A stretch of 15,980 nucleotides of DNA from Clostridia bacterium (lineage in GTDB: Bacteria; Bacillota; Clostridia; TANB77; CAG-508): positions 1-15,980 of the forward strand of contig CAAGEF010000106.1 in assembly GCA_900768805.1 (NCBI GenBank). The letters run 5' to 3'. The translations under genes and the position numbers were made by a program. This document shows, one piece after another, positions 7,676-14,032 of this stretch; the stretch's first letter is position 1, and each line of letters starts with the position of its first letter. Below the pieces are notes generated by a model that was not told the DNA's origin, searched no databases, and worked only from the letters and a program-made list of their open reading frames with translations.

Positions 7676-7703
7676 TTGTATTATATTTTTTTTTAGTTAT
7701 AAT
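7676..7703 (+). promoter_or_regulatory. Sigma-A promoter of htrA
   Basis: TTGTAT (7676-7681), 16 bases, and a perfect TATAAT (7698-7703). Transcription would begin near 7,710; AAGGAGGG (7727-7734) follows, six bases before the htrA ATG. No operator repeat of the CssR type is evident. Confidence 0.7.
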
Positions 7704-7740
7704 AAATTATAGGTACTATTTTGTACAAGGAGGGATAAAA

Positions 7741-9033
7741 ATGGATAATAACGAAAATGAATTTAGTTATGTTTCTAATAGTAGCTTTAAAAAAGCGAAA
7801 CCGATAAAACAATCTTCTGGTTTTGGGAAAACTGTTTTTGTTCCATTTATTTCTGGAGCTTTAGGTGCAGCTTTAATTATTGGAACTTGTTTTGGAGTTC
7901 CTTCAATAAAAGGTAAATTATTTAGCAATAATTGCAATTCAAACTCTAATATTGTATCAACATATTCAAACACTTTAATTGATTTATCAGATTACTCTAA
8001 TACAGCAGTTTCTGTTGCACAAAAAGTATTGCCATCTGTCGTTGGAATTACAGTAACTTATTCTATAGACTCTTTTTGGGGCAAGAGCACTGGTGAAGCT
8101 ACAGGTTCTGGAATTATAATTAGTGAAGATGGATATATTGTTACTAATAACCATGTTATTGCAAGCGAAAGTTCTTCATATTACAGAATAACAGAAGCAA
8201 CTGGAATTAAAATTCATCTTTATGGAGATGAAACTGAATATGATGCAAAAGTTGTTGGATCTGATGCTTATTCAGATTTAGCAGTTCTAAAAATTGAAAA
8301 AGAGAACTTACCTGCTGCTACTATTGGAAATTCTGACGAAGTATTAGTTGGTGAATTTGTAATGGCAATTGGAAATCCTTTAGGAATGGATAGTTCTGTT
8401 ACTTGTGGTGTTGTTAGTGCTACAAATCGAGAACTTACTGATACTGATGGAAAATCTTATGTAACAATTCAAACAGATGCAGCTATAAACTCTGGTAATA
8501 GTGGTGGTGCTTTAGTAAATGCAAAAGGTGAAGTTATTGGAATAAATACATTAAAGCTTTCAGGAAGTGGTATAGAAGGAATGGGATTTTCTATTCCTAT
8601 AAATTCTACTACTAAAGTTATTAATCAATTAACAGAACATGGAGAAGTAATTAGACCTTATATTGGAATAACTGGTTCAAGTGTTTCTACTACTGTTTCA
8701 GAAGTTGTAAGAGCTCAATATGAATTACCAGAAGGAATATATGTAAATAGCGTTGAAAAAGATTCTCCTGCTGAAAAAGCTGGAATAAAACAAGGTGATA
8801 TTATTACAACTATTGAAGGGAAAGAAGTAAAATCAGTTCCAGAATTAAATTCAGTCAAAAATACTTTTGAAGTTGGAGATACAGTTACTTTAAAAATAAC
8901 AAGAAAAAAAGAGTCGATGGATATTAAAGTTACTTTAGAAGCTACTCCTACTACAGAAAAGGAAGAAGAGAAAACTACAACAGAAAATTATAAACAACAA
9001 AGTAGTAATGATATATTTGATTTATTTAGATAA
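7741..9033 (+). CDS. htrA: HtrA/DegP-family membrane-anchored serine protease
   Basis: Predicted 430 aa. It should act outside the membrane, degrading misfolded envelope and secreted proteins. Residues 1-30 are cytoplasmic, one helix spans about 31-53, and a Ser/Asn-rich linker leads to the trypsin-like domain (about 90-300) with the full triad H138 (TNNHVI), D179 (SDLAVL) and S254 (NSGNSGGAL). A single PDZ domain covers about 305-400. The tail (401-430) is a Thr/Glu-rich spacer ending NDIFDLFR. The ATG at 7741 has an excellent ribosome binding site. The gene is monocistronic, divergent from the prepilin operon, and ends at a cluster of hairpins shared with yibE/F. Close alternatives in the family (DegP, DegS) cannot be distinguished beyond the single PDZ and N-terminal anchor, typical of Gram-positive HtrA. 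Confidence 0.95.
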   Translation: MDNNENEFSYVSNSSFKKAKPIKQSSGFGKTVFVPFISGALGAALIIGTCFGVPSIKGKLFSNNCNSNSNIVSTYSNTLIDLSDYSNTAVSVAQKVLPSVVGITVTYSIDSFWGKSTGEATGSGIIISEDGYIVTNNHVIASESSSYYRITEATGIKIHLYGDETEYDAKVVGSDAYSDLAVLKIEKENLPAATIGNSDEVLVGEFVMAIGNPLGMDSSVTCGVVSATNRELTDTDGKSYVTIQTDAAINSGNSGGALVNAKGEVIGINTLKLSGSGIEGMGFSIPINSTTKVINQLTEHGEVIRPYIGITGSSVSTTVSEVVRAQYELPEGIYVNSVEKDSPAEKAGIKQGDIITTIEGKEVKSVPELNSVKNTFEVGDTVTLKITRKKESMDIKVTLEATPTTEKEEEKTTTENYKQQSSNDIFDLFR

Positions 9034-9058
9034 TTAAAATAATTTGTGTACAATGTTT

Positions 9059-9077
9059 AGGCACAAAGTGCCTTTTT
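9059..9077 (+). terminator. Intrinsic terminator of htrA
   Basis: A 6-bp stem AGGCAC/GTGCCT (9059-9064 with 9068-9073) with an AAA loop is followed by a run of T to 9077. It starts 25 bases beyond the htrA stop. It is the first of three overlapping hairpins. Confidence 0.8.
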
Positions 9078-9115
9078 ATATAATAGGAAAGTAGAACTTT
9101 CCTATTATATAAAAA
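9073..9115. repeat. Long perfect inverted repeat (20-bp arms)
   Basis: Arms 9073-9092 and 9096-9115 are exact reverse complements around the loop AGA. The core is ATATAATAGGAAAGT. The outer T-run is also the tail of the preceding terminator, and the outer A-run is also the left arm of the following terminator, so the three hairpins cannot all form at once. It has no T-run of its own on either side. Confidence 0.85.
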
Positions 9116-9146
9116 ATCGTATTCTTATCTTGAATACGATTTTTTT
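9111..9146. terminator. Bidirectional terminator between htrA and yibE/F
   Basis: A 14-bp perfect stem (9111-9124 with 9132-9145, inner half ATCGTATTC/GAATACGAT) has a 7-base loop. A run of seven T follows on the plus strand and a run of six T on the minus strand. It lies seven bases from the yibE/F stop and backs up the htrA terminator, as expected for convergent genes. Confidence 0.9.
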
Positions 9147-9152
9147 ATTATT

Positions 9153-10361
9153 TTATATTTTTAAACTTCTCTTTCCTTCTACTTTATTATCAGAGACTTT
9201 TTTATATATTATTTTATCTTTATTTAAGAAACTATATACAAAAGCTGTTATTGGAACTGTATAAACAACCCCCATACTACCAGCTACTGCAGATATGACT
9301 TCTTGTGCAATTGTTTCCTTATTTAAAATTTGAACAAGTGTAAAGTCACAAGACATAAATAATAAAATTAAAGTTAAAGCTCCTCCAACATAAGCTAATA
9401 TTAAAGTATTTGCCATTGTTCCTATAACATCTTTTCCTATATTCATTCCGCTTTTAAATAATTCTTTCCAATCCATATCTTTTGTTTTATTTTTTAATTC
9501 ATCTAAACTTGATGCAATTGACATTCCGACATCCATACAAGCTCCTAAAGCAGATATTACAATTCCAGAAAAAATTAAATCTCTAAAATTGAAGTTTAAT
9601 TGAGTTGCACTTACACTAAGTTGAATTGCATCTTCATTTGCTCCTGATAGTTTTAACAAATAACTAAATATAGATGCGATTACTCCTGCCATAAGTACTC
9701 CACCAAAAGTTCCAATTGCTGCTGTAATTATTTTTTTGTTTATTCCTCCTATAATTAAAAATGTTAGTACTATTATTATAAAAGAAGTAAGTATTGACAT
9801 TAAGATAGGATTGTAACCTGCAAAAATTCCTTTTATTAAAACAAAATATACAGCTAATATTGTTATCAAAAGGCCTAATATTGCCTTTATTCCTCTTTTT
9901 CCACCAACTAAAATTATACTAAGTAAAAATAAAACAAGCATTATATATATGTAATTTTGTCTTACTATATTTTCGATTTCTACCGTTATACTGCCATCTG
10001 GAGCTTTAGATAATTGTACCCAAACAGTATCACCCTTTTCAAGTTCATAAGCAAGAATTTTTCCATCTATATCATAAGATAATACATAATTTGATATAAA
10101 TTCTTGAGTATCATATTCTCCTTCTAGAATTTCCAATTTTATTTCTTGAACTGTATCTGTAATATTTTCATGTTGAACAGTTTTAACTTCTGAAGCTTCT
10201 ATTACTTTGGCTTTTACTTCAAAATATTCTGATTTATTTGTTTCAGTAACAGCTTCTTGTTGCCCAGGTTCTACCGAATTTTGTTCAGTAGCATATATAA
10301 CTCCCATTAATAAATTTATCATTAGTAAAAATGTAATTATAATTAGAGTTACTTTTTTCAT
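9153..10361 (-). CDS. YibE/F-family multispanning membrane protein
   Basis: Predicted 402 aa. Residues 1-24 form a signal sequence or first helix; about 25-135 is an extracytoplasmic beta-rich domain; then come about seven transmembrane helices (near 136-153, 157-178, 185-205, 211-236, 262-285, 314-337 and 353-378). The segments GALGACMDVGMSIASSL-like (270-285) and IGTMANTLILAYVGGA (313-328) are hallmarks of the YibE/F family. The biochemical role of this family is not established; transport has been suggested only from topology. The start is the ATG at 10361; AAGGG lies 12 bases upstream, rather far, but no other start fits. It has its own strong promoter, is convergent with htrA, and the insertion sequence lies just upstream of that promoter. 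Confidence 0.9.
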   Translation of the reverse strand: MKKVTLIIITFLLMINLLMGVIYATEQNSVEPGQQEAVTETNKSEYFEVKAKVIEASEVKTVQHENITDTVQEIKLEILEGEYDTQEFISNYVLSYDIDGKILAYELEKGDTVWVQLSKAPDGSITVEIENIVRQNYIYIMLVLFLLSIILVGGKRGIKAILGLLITILAVYFVLIKGIFAGYNPILMSILTSFIIIVLTFLIIGGINKKIITAAIGTFGGVLMAGVIASIFSYLLKLSGANEDAIQLSVSATQLNFNFRDLIFSGIVISALGACMDVGMSIASSLDELKNKTKDMDWKELFKSGMNIGKDVIGTMANTLILAYVGGALTLILLFMSCDFTLVQILNKETIAQEVISAVAGSMGVVYTVPITAFVYSFLNKDKIIYKKVSDNKVEGKRSLKI

Positions 10362-10419
10362 TTATAAATACATCCCTTTCATATTTATATAATATTATTT
10401 TTCCAAAAATTACGAAGTT

Positions 10420-10448
10420 ATTATAACATGAATATAATGTTTTTTCAA
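10420..10448 (-). promoter_or_regulatory. Sigma-A promoter of yibE/F
   Basis: Minus strand TTGAAA (10443-10448), 17 bases, and a perfect TATAAT (10420-10425), with TG one base before the -10 as an extended element. It ends 27 bases short of the insertion sequence, so the promoter core is intact. Confidence 0.8.
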
Positions 10449-10475
10449 ATATTTTAATTATTCTGTATGAATTTA

Positions 10476-10497
10476 TATGAGTTAAATTATCTGGGGA
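10476..10497 (+). repeat. Left terminal inverted repeat of the IS
   Basis: TATGAGTT (10476-10483), seven bases, CTGGGGA (10491-10497). It matches the right end in inverted orientation at 17 of 22 positions. Confidence 0.75.
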
Positions 10498-10528
10498 AAA
10501 AATTGGATAATTTTTGAAAAAAATAAAA

Positions 10529-10597
10529 AAGAAAAGACACTTAGTGATATAATTTTAATCGCCAAAAGAAAATTATATTTGTGAGGTGTCTTTTCTT
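10529..10597 (+). promoter_or_regulatory. IS promoter embedded in an RBS-masking hairpin
   Basis: Two nested stems face the transposase start: outer 12 bp (10529-10540 with 10586-10597, arm AAGAAAAGACAC) and inner 10 bp (10547-10556 with 10569-10578, arm ATATAATTTT), with a 12-base loop. The outer right arm begins inside the likely ribosome binding site GAGGTG (10583-10588) and ends at the base before the ATG. An extended -10 (TGATATAAT, 10545-10553) sits in the left half, so its own transcript would start near 10,560 in the loop and lack both left arms. No good -35 is visible. Confidence 0.7.
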
Positions 10598-12070
10598 ATG
10601 ATTAATATAACAAATGAAGAAATAAAATTCAATAATTTAGAAGAAAATATGTGGAAAATAAAAATGCAAGAAGGTATTAATGAATTGCATTATCAATTAA
10701 GAAAAATAGATAATTTATTGTTAAAGTATAAAGATAATAAAAATTTATCAGTAAAAGATTTTCAAGAAACCACTATAAAATGTCGTTTTGGTGATTTAAA
10801 GATTTTTAGAAGAAGATATGTTTTAAAAAATATAGATGGAACTAAAAAATATGTTTATTTATTGGATAAGTACTTGGAGTTAGGAAATTTTGGTCAGTTT
10901 TCACAAAGTATTGTAGAATTAGTTATGAAAGAAGTTGTGGAGAAATCATATAGAAAAACTGCTGAAACTATAAGAAATATAACGAATTTGAGTATTACTC
11001 ATAATGCAGCTAGAAAAATTGTTTTGGATGTTGTTGAGAAGAAAGTAAAACCGTTGGAAAAGAAAAAAATAGAATTATATGAAAAAGGATATATTGAAGG
11101 AACTCGAGAAAAAGAAATAATTTTTGAAGAATCAGATGGAATATTTATTGCAAAACAAAAAAGAAATCGAACCAAAAAAGAAAAAGGTGAATCTTTAACT
11201 CGAGAAGCCAAAATAGCTGTTGTTCATGAAGGTTTTGAGAAAAGATATAGCAAAGATTTTAAAGTGAAAAATAAACAAATTATAGCAACATTAGGAACTG
11301 CAAAACAATTAAAAAAATTAGTAGATATGACTATTGGTACTACTTATGCTGTTCATAAGTTAAAGAAAATAATAATAAATGCAGATGGTGCTGGATGGTG
11401 TAAAAGCATTGCGGAAAGTCCAATCGAACGCTATCAATTGGATATGTTTCATGTTCAAAAAAAAATAAGAGATTCTGTAAAAGATTTAAATTATTTAAAA
11501 ATGATGTCAGATGTAGTAAAAACAGATAATCCCAAAGATATTTTTAATATAATATTTAATTATAAAGTAGAATTAGAACATTATCAAAAACATGATGAAT
11601 TAAAAAAAGTACAGGAATTGGAAGAATATTTAAAAAATAATGAAGAAGGACTATTGCGATATCAATATGATTTAGGATATAATTTAAAGGATTTAAATAT
11701 GGACGTTGAAACTGAATTTAGAAATCTAGGAACTGAAGAAAGTCAAATGTATTGTTGTTGTAGGAAAAGAATGAAGGAAAATCGAACAAGTTGGTCTGAC
11801 GAAGGTGCGGAGGCAATGATAAAATCAATAAGTTATGTAAAAAATAATGAATTGGAAGATTTGATATCCGGAGATTTAGAAAAAAAGGTTGAAATAGAGT
11901 TAAAATCTAGATTTCCCCAACCAGTAAAAATAAAGAAAGTAAAATTAGGTGAAATAAGAAATGTTACAAAAAGAGTAATAGCTGATAGTTTGGGAAATTT
12001 CAGTAGATTGAAGCTAAAAGGATTATTAAGAGAAAAAAGTTTTAATGAAATGAGATTAATAGGAGATTAA
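10598..12070 (+). CDS. ISLre2-family (UPF0236) transposase
   Basis: Predicted 490 aa from the ATG at 10598, which follows GAGGTG by nine bases; a GTG four codons earlier overlaps the binding site and is less likely. Family-typical segments are EESDGIFI (D180), NADGAGW (D263), YQLDMFHVQKKI (D282 and H285), and RNLGTEESQMY to RTSWSDEGAEAM (E380/E381, then W399, E402 and E405); conserved acids among these probably form the DDE-type catalytic site. An unusual CCC triplet at 386-388 stands where the family has a Cys/Tyr-rich segment. The frame is full length without frameshift or internal stop, so the enzyme may be active. Cargo genes are absent. Confidence 0.92.
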   Translation: MINITNEEIKFNNLEENMWKIKMQEGINELHYQLRKIDNLLLKYKDNKNLSVKDFQETTIKCRFGDLKIFRRRYVLKNIDGTKKYVYLLDKYLELGNFGQFSQSIVELVMKEVVEKSYRKTAETIRNITNLSITHNAARKIVLDVVEKKVKPLEKKKIELYEKGYIEGTREKEIIFEESDGIFIAKQKRNRTKKEKGESLTREAKIAVVHEGFEKRYSKDFKVKNKQIIATLGTAKQLKKLVDMTIGTTYAVHKLKKIIINADGAGWCKSIAESPIERYQLDMFHVQKKIRDSVKDLNYLKMMSDVVKTDNPKDIFNIIFNYKVELEHYQKHDELKKVQELEEYLKNNEEGLLRYQYDLGYNLKDLNMDVETEFRNLGTEESQMYCCCRKRMKENRTSWSDEGAEAMIKSISYVKNNELEDLISGDLEKKVEIELKSRFPQPVKIKKVKLGEIRNVTKRVIADSLGNFSRLKLKGLLREKSFNEMRLIGD

Positions 12071-12108
12071 TAAAATTTAATATTGTTAAGTGTTGAAAAA
12101 TAAGGAAA

Positions 12109-12130
12109 TCCCCAGTTCAAAAAACTCATA
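12109..12130 (-). repeat. Right terminal inverted repeat of the IS
   Basis: Plus strand TCCCCAG (12109-12115), seven bases, AACTCATA (12123-12130): the inverted counterpart of the left end with the same internal spacing. Confidence 0.75.
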
Positions 12131-12147
12131 CAAAGGAAACATAAAAT

Positions 12148-12177
12148 TTGACTGTGATGTGAATTTTATGTTATAAT
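12148..12177 (+). promoter_or_regulatory. Sigma-A promoter of the small membrane protein gene
   Basis: TTGACT (12148-12153), 18 bases including a TG before the -10, and a perfect TATAAT (12172-12177). It starts 17 bases outside the right IS end, so it belongs to the chromosomal flank and not to the element. Confidence 0.75.
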
Positions 12178-12210
12178 TAATAAATAAAAATTTTGAAAGG
12201 GGTTGTTCAA

Positions 12211-12696
12211 ATGAACAAACTAAGCAATCGGAGGAAAAGAACTATTTTTGCAACAGTTACCTTGGTGATATGTATTGTAACAGGTATCTTGCTTGGAGGT
12301 CGTTTTTCAAAAGCCAGTCTGATGAAAGAATATCCTACAGAGAATGAGAGAATTGCAATGATAAACATTGCTGATTTAATTGCTAATGAAGGTGTTTTCT
12401 CAGATATATCTGCAAAAGAAATGTTTGATACTCATAAGTATCAAATAGCCCATATAGATTATGAAGAAAATGCTATAGAAGTTGAAAAGTTTAATAGCAG
12501 GTTTTGGAATCAATCTTATCGCGTTAAAGTATGGTTTAATCTTGATGGTACCTTCAAAATGTCTGAAATTCTAACGGTTGATGTTGCAAAGAAAAATTTT
12601 AAAATTTTTTGTGCAAGCTGTTTTGGTGCAGTCTGTGGATTGATTGTATGGAATAGCATTATGATTTTAATGATTCGAAAAAAGAAGAGACAGTAA
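12211..12696 (+). CDS. Small two-helix membrane protein, function unknown
   Basis: Predicted 161 aa from the ATG at 12211, eight bases after AAAGGGG; an in-frame TTG six codons upstream overlaps the binding site and is rejected. Layout: a basic N-terminus (residues 1-10, NRRKR), a helix at about 11-30, roughly 100 residues probably outside the cell (31-130) with an aromatic patch (RFWNQSYRVKVWFNLDG, 97-113), a second helix at about 131-154, and a basic tail (RKKKRQ). Both termini would be cytoplasmic. I recognise no family. It has its own promoter and a terminator that overlaps its last codons, so it is monocistronic. The IS lies directly upstream but outside its promoter. Confidence 0.8.
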   Translation: MNKLSNRRKRTIFATVTLVICIVTGILLGGRFSKASLMKEYPTENERIAMINIADLIANEGVFSDISAKEMFDTHKYQIAHIDYEENAIEVEKFNSRFWNQSYRVKVWFNLDGTFKMSEILTVDVAKKNFKIFCASCFGAVCGLIVWNSIMILMIRKKKRQ

Positions 12697-12710
12697 TGTC
12701 TCTTCTTTTT
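12681..12710 (+). terminator. Intrinsic terminator overlapping the end of the coding region
   Basis: A 12-bp perfect stem AAAGAAGAGACA/TGTCTCTTCTTT (12681-12692 with 12697-12708) ends in a T-run to 12710. The left arm encodes the last codons (KKRQ) and the TAA stop is the last three bases of the GTAA loop. Confidence 0.92.
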
Positions 12711-12760
12711 CAAATTTGATATTATTTTAATTAAAAAATATATTAAATTTATTATATCAC

Positions 12761-12790
12761 TTGATTTAATTCGACAATATATATTATAAT
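12761..12790 (+). promoter_or_regulatory. Sigma-A promoter of the glycosidase-VanW operon
   Basis: TTGATT (12761-12766), 18 bases, and a perfect TATAAT (12785-12790), with transcription starting near 12,797. GAGGAG follows at 12825-12830 before the first gene. Confidence 0.65.
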
Positions 12791-12840
12791 TAAAATGTTA
12801 TTTGGGGATTAATAATTTTATAAAGAGGAGATTGTAAAAA

Positions 12841-14019
12841 TTGAATACAATAGATAAAGCCATAAGATCTGAAAAAGAAGAATTAAGAAAATCGAAAAAA
12901 AACAGAAAAAATAATAAAAAAATAGATAATAAAGATAAAAAAACAATAAAAATAAAAAATATATTTTCTACATTATTTTTATTAGGAAGTATAGGAATAT
13001 TTACACTTTTAGTATTATTATATGGTCCGTGGAGTAATTTTAGAGATTGGCTTATTACTTCTGCAATGACTACTATGAATCATCAATATTTAGCAACATG
13101 GTTCTTTGATGATAAAGTTATAAATAATGTATTAAATAATAATAAGGTATTTGAGATAGAAGAAAATACTAATTTAGATTTAATCCAATCTGTAGCAGAA
13201 GATGCAGATATAGAAATTCCTACAACATTTGAAAACGATTATGAAAGACAAATACTTCAAAGAGATTCAAAAAATAATGATTATAAAATCATAGAAATAA
13301 ATGGAAGTGGATACAATGGCTATTTAGTTGCAATATATAATCCATCAAGAATTCAAACTGTTGCAACAAAATACTTAGGCTCATCAGGACAATATTTAAC
13401 AAAAATGGCAGAAGAAAATGATGCTTTAGTAGCTATAAATGCAGGTGGTTTTGATGATGCCAATTTTGAAGGAACTGGTGGTTCGCCACTTGGAATTACA
13501 ATATCAAATGGTAAATATTTAACACAAAGAGATTATTCTGGAACTGGCGGTTTAGTCGGGTTTACTAGAGAAAATAAATTGATATGCGGAAAATATACAG
13601 TCTCAGAAGCTCAAAAGTTAGGAGTTAGAGATGGAGTTACATTTGGTCCATTTTTAATTGTAAATGGAGAACCTGCAAAAGTTCGTGGAAATGGTGGATG
13701 GGGTACTGCTCCGAGATCTGCTATTGGTCAACGTAAAGATGGTGTTGTATTATTCCTTGTAATAAACGGAAGAACTGCTACATGTCCAGGGGCAACAATG
13801 AACGATTTAATTGAAATTATGCAAAATTATGGAGCATATAATGCTTGTAATTTAGATGGTGGAACATCAAGTGCATTAGTTGTAAATAATACAATTGTAA
13901 ATGATCCTATAGACAGTTCTGGAAATCATAGAACAAGACCAGTATCAACTTGTTTTATTCTAAAAAAAGATTCAAGTGATGATAGTGATCATACAGTTGT
14001 TAAAGATAAATTAAAATAA
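12841..14019 (+). CDS. Membrane-anchored phosphodiester glycosidase (NAGPA domain)
   Basis: Predicted 392 aa. The start is a TTG at 12841, ten bases after GAGGAG; the next in-frame ATG is 75 codons later, beyond the membrane helix, so TTG is preferred. Residues 1-39 are very lysine-rich and cytoplasmic, a helix spans about 41-62, then a spacer (63-145) leads to the NAGPA domain (about 150-375). Its motifs are clear: AINAGGFDD (198-206), PRSAIGQRKDG (291-301), NLDGGTSSALV (337-347) and RPVSTCFIL (366-374). Family members hydrolyse phosphodiester-linked sugars, as in the uncovering enzyme for mannose-6-phosphate; bacterial ones probably act on phosphodiester-containing wall polymers or exopolysaccharide, but the substrate here is unknown. 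The VanW gene begins 13 bases after the stop, so the two are an operon. Confidence 0.92.
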   Translation: MNTIDKAIRSEKEELRKSKKNRKNNKKIDNKDKKTIKIKNIFSTLFLLGSIGIFTLLVLLYGPWSNFRDWLITSAMTTMNHQYLATWFFDDKVINNVLNNNKVFEIEENTNLDLIQSVAEDADIEIPTTFENDYERQILQRDSKNNDYKIIEINGSGYNGYLVAIYNPSRIQTVATKYLGSSGQYLTKMAEENDALVAINAGGFDDANFEGTGGSPLGITISNGKYLTQRDYSGTGGLVGFTRENKLICGKYTVSEAQKLGVRDGVTFGPFLIVNGEPAKVRGNGGWGTAPRSAIGQRKDGVVLFLVINGRTATCPGATMNDLIEIMQNYGAYNACNLDGGTSSALVVNNTIVNDPIDSSGNHRTRPVSTCFILKKDSSDDSDHTVVKDKLK

Positions 14020-14032
14020 AGAGGATAAAAAA

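Larger units (their letters stand above)
10476..12130 (+). mobile_element. ISLre2-family insertion sequence, about 1,655 bp
   Basis: One transposase gene of the UPF0236/ISLre2 type fills most of the element. Imperfect terminal inverted repeats of 22 bp lie at 10476-10497 and 12109-12130: TATGAGTT, seven variable bases, CTGGGGA, in the same spacing at each end (17 of 22 identical). No 9-bp target duplication can be seen directly outside these ends, so either the true ends differ by some bases, the duplication has decayed, or the element has rearranged. Length and one-gene content fit the family. It lies between two divergent promoters, neither of which is broken. Confidence 0.85.

Noticed and set aside
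12087..12100. A 14-base exact repeat TAAGTGTTGAAAAA near the right IS end and again at 15529-15542
   Set aside because: In the second place it is part of a promoter; the first has no suitable -10, and the flanks do not match. Chance is likely in AT-rich DNA.
10467..12139. A target-site duplication flanking the IS
   Set aside because: ATGAATTTA on the left and CAAAGGAAA on the right do not match, and shifting both ends by one or two bases does not help.
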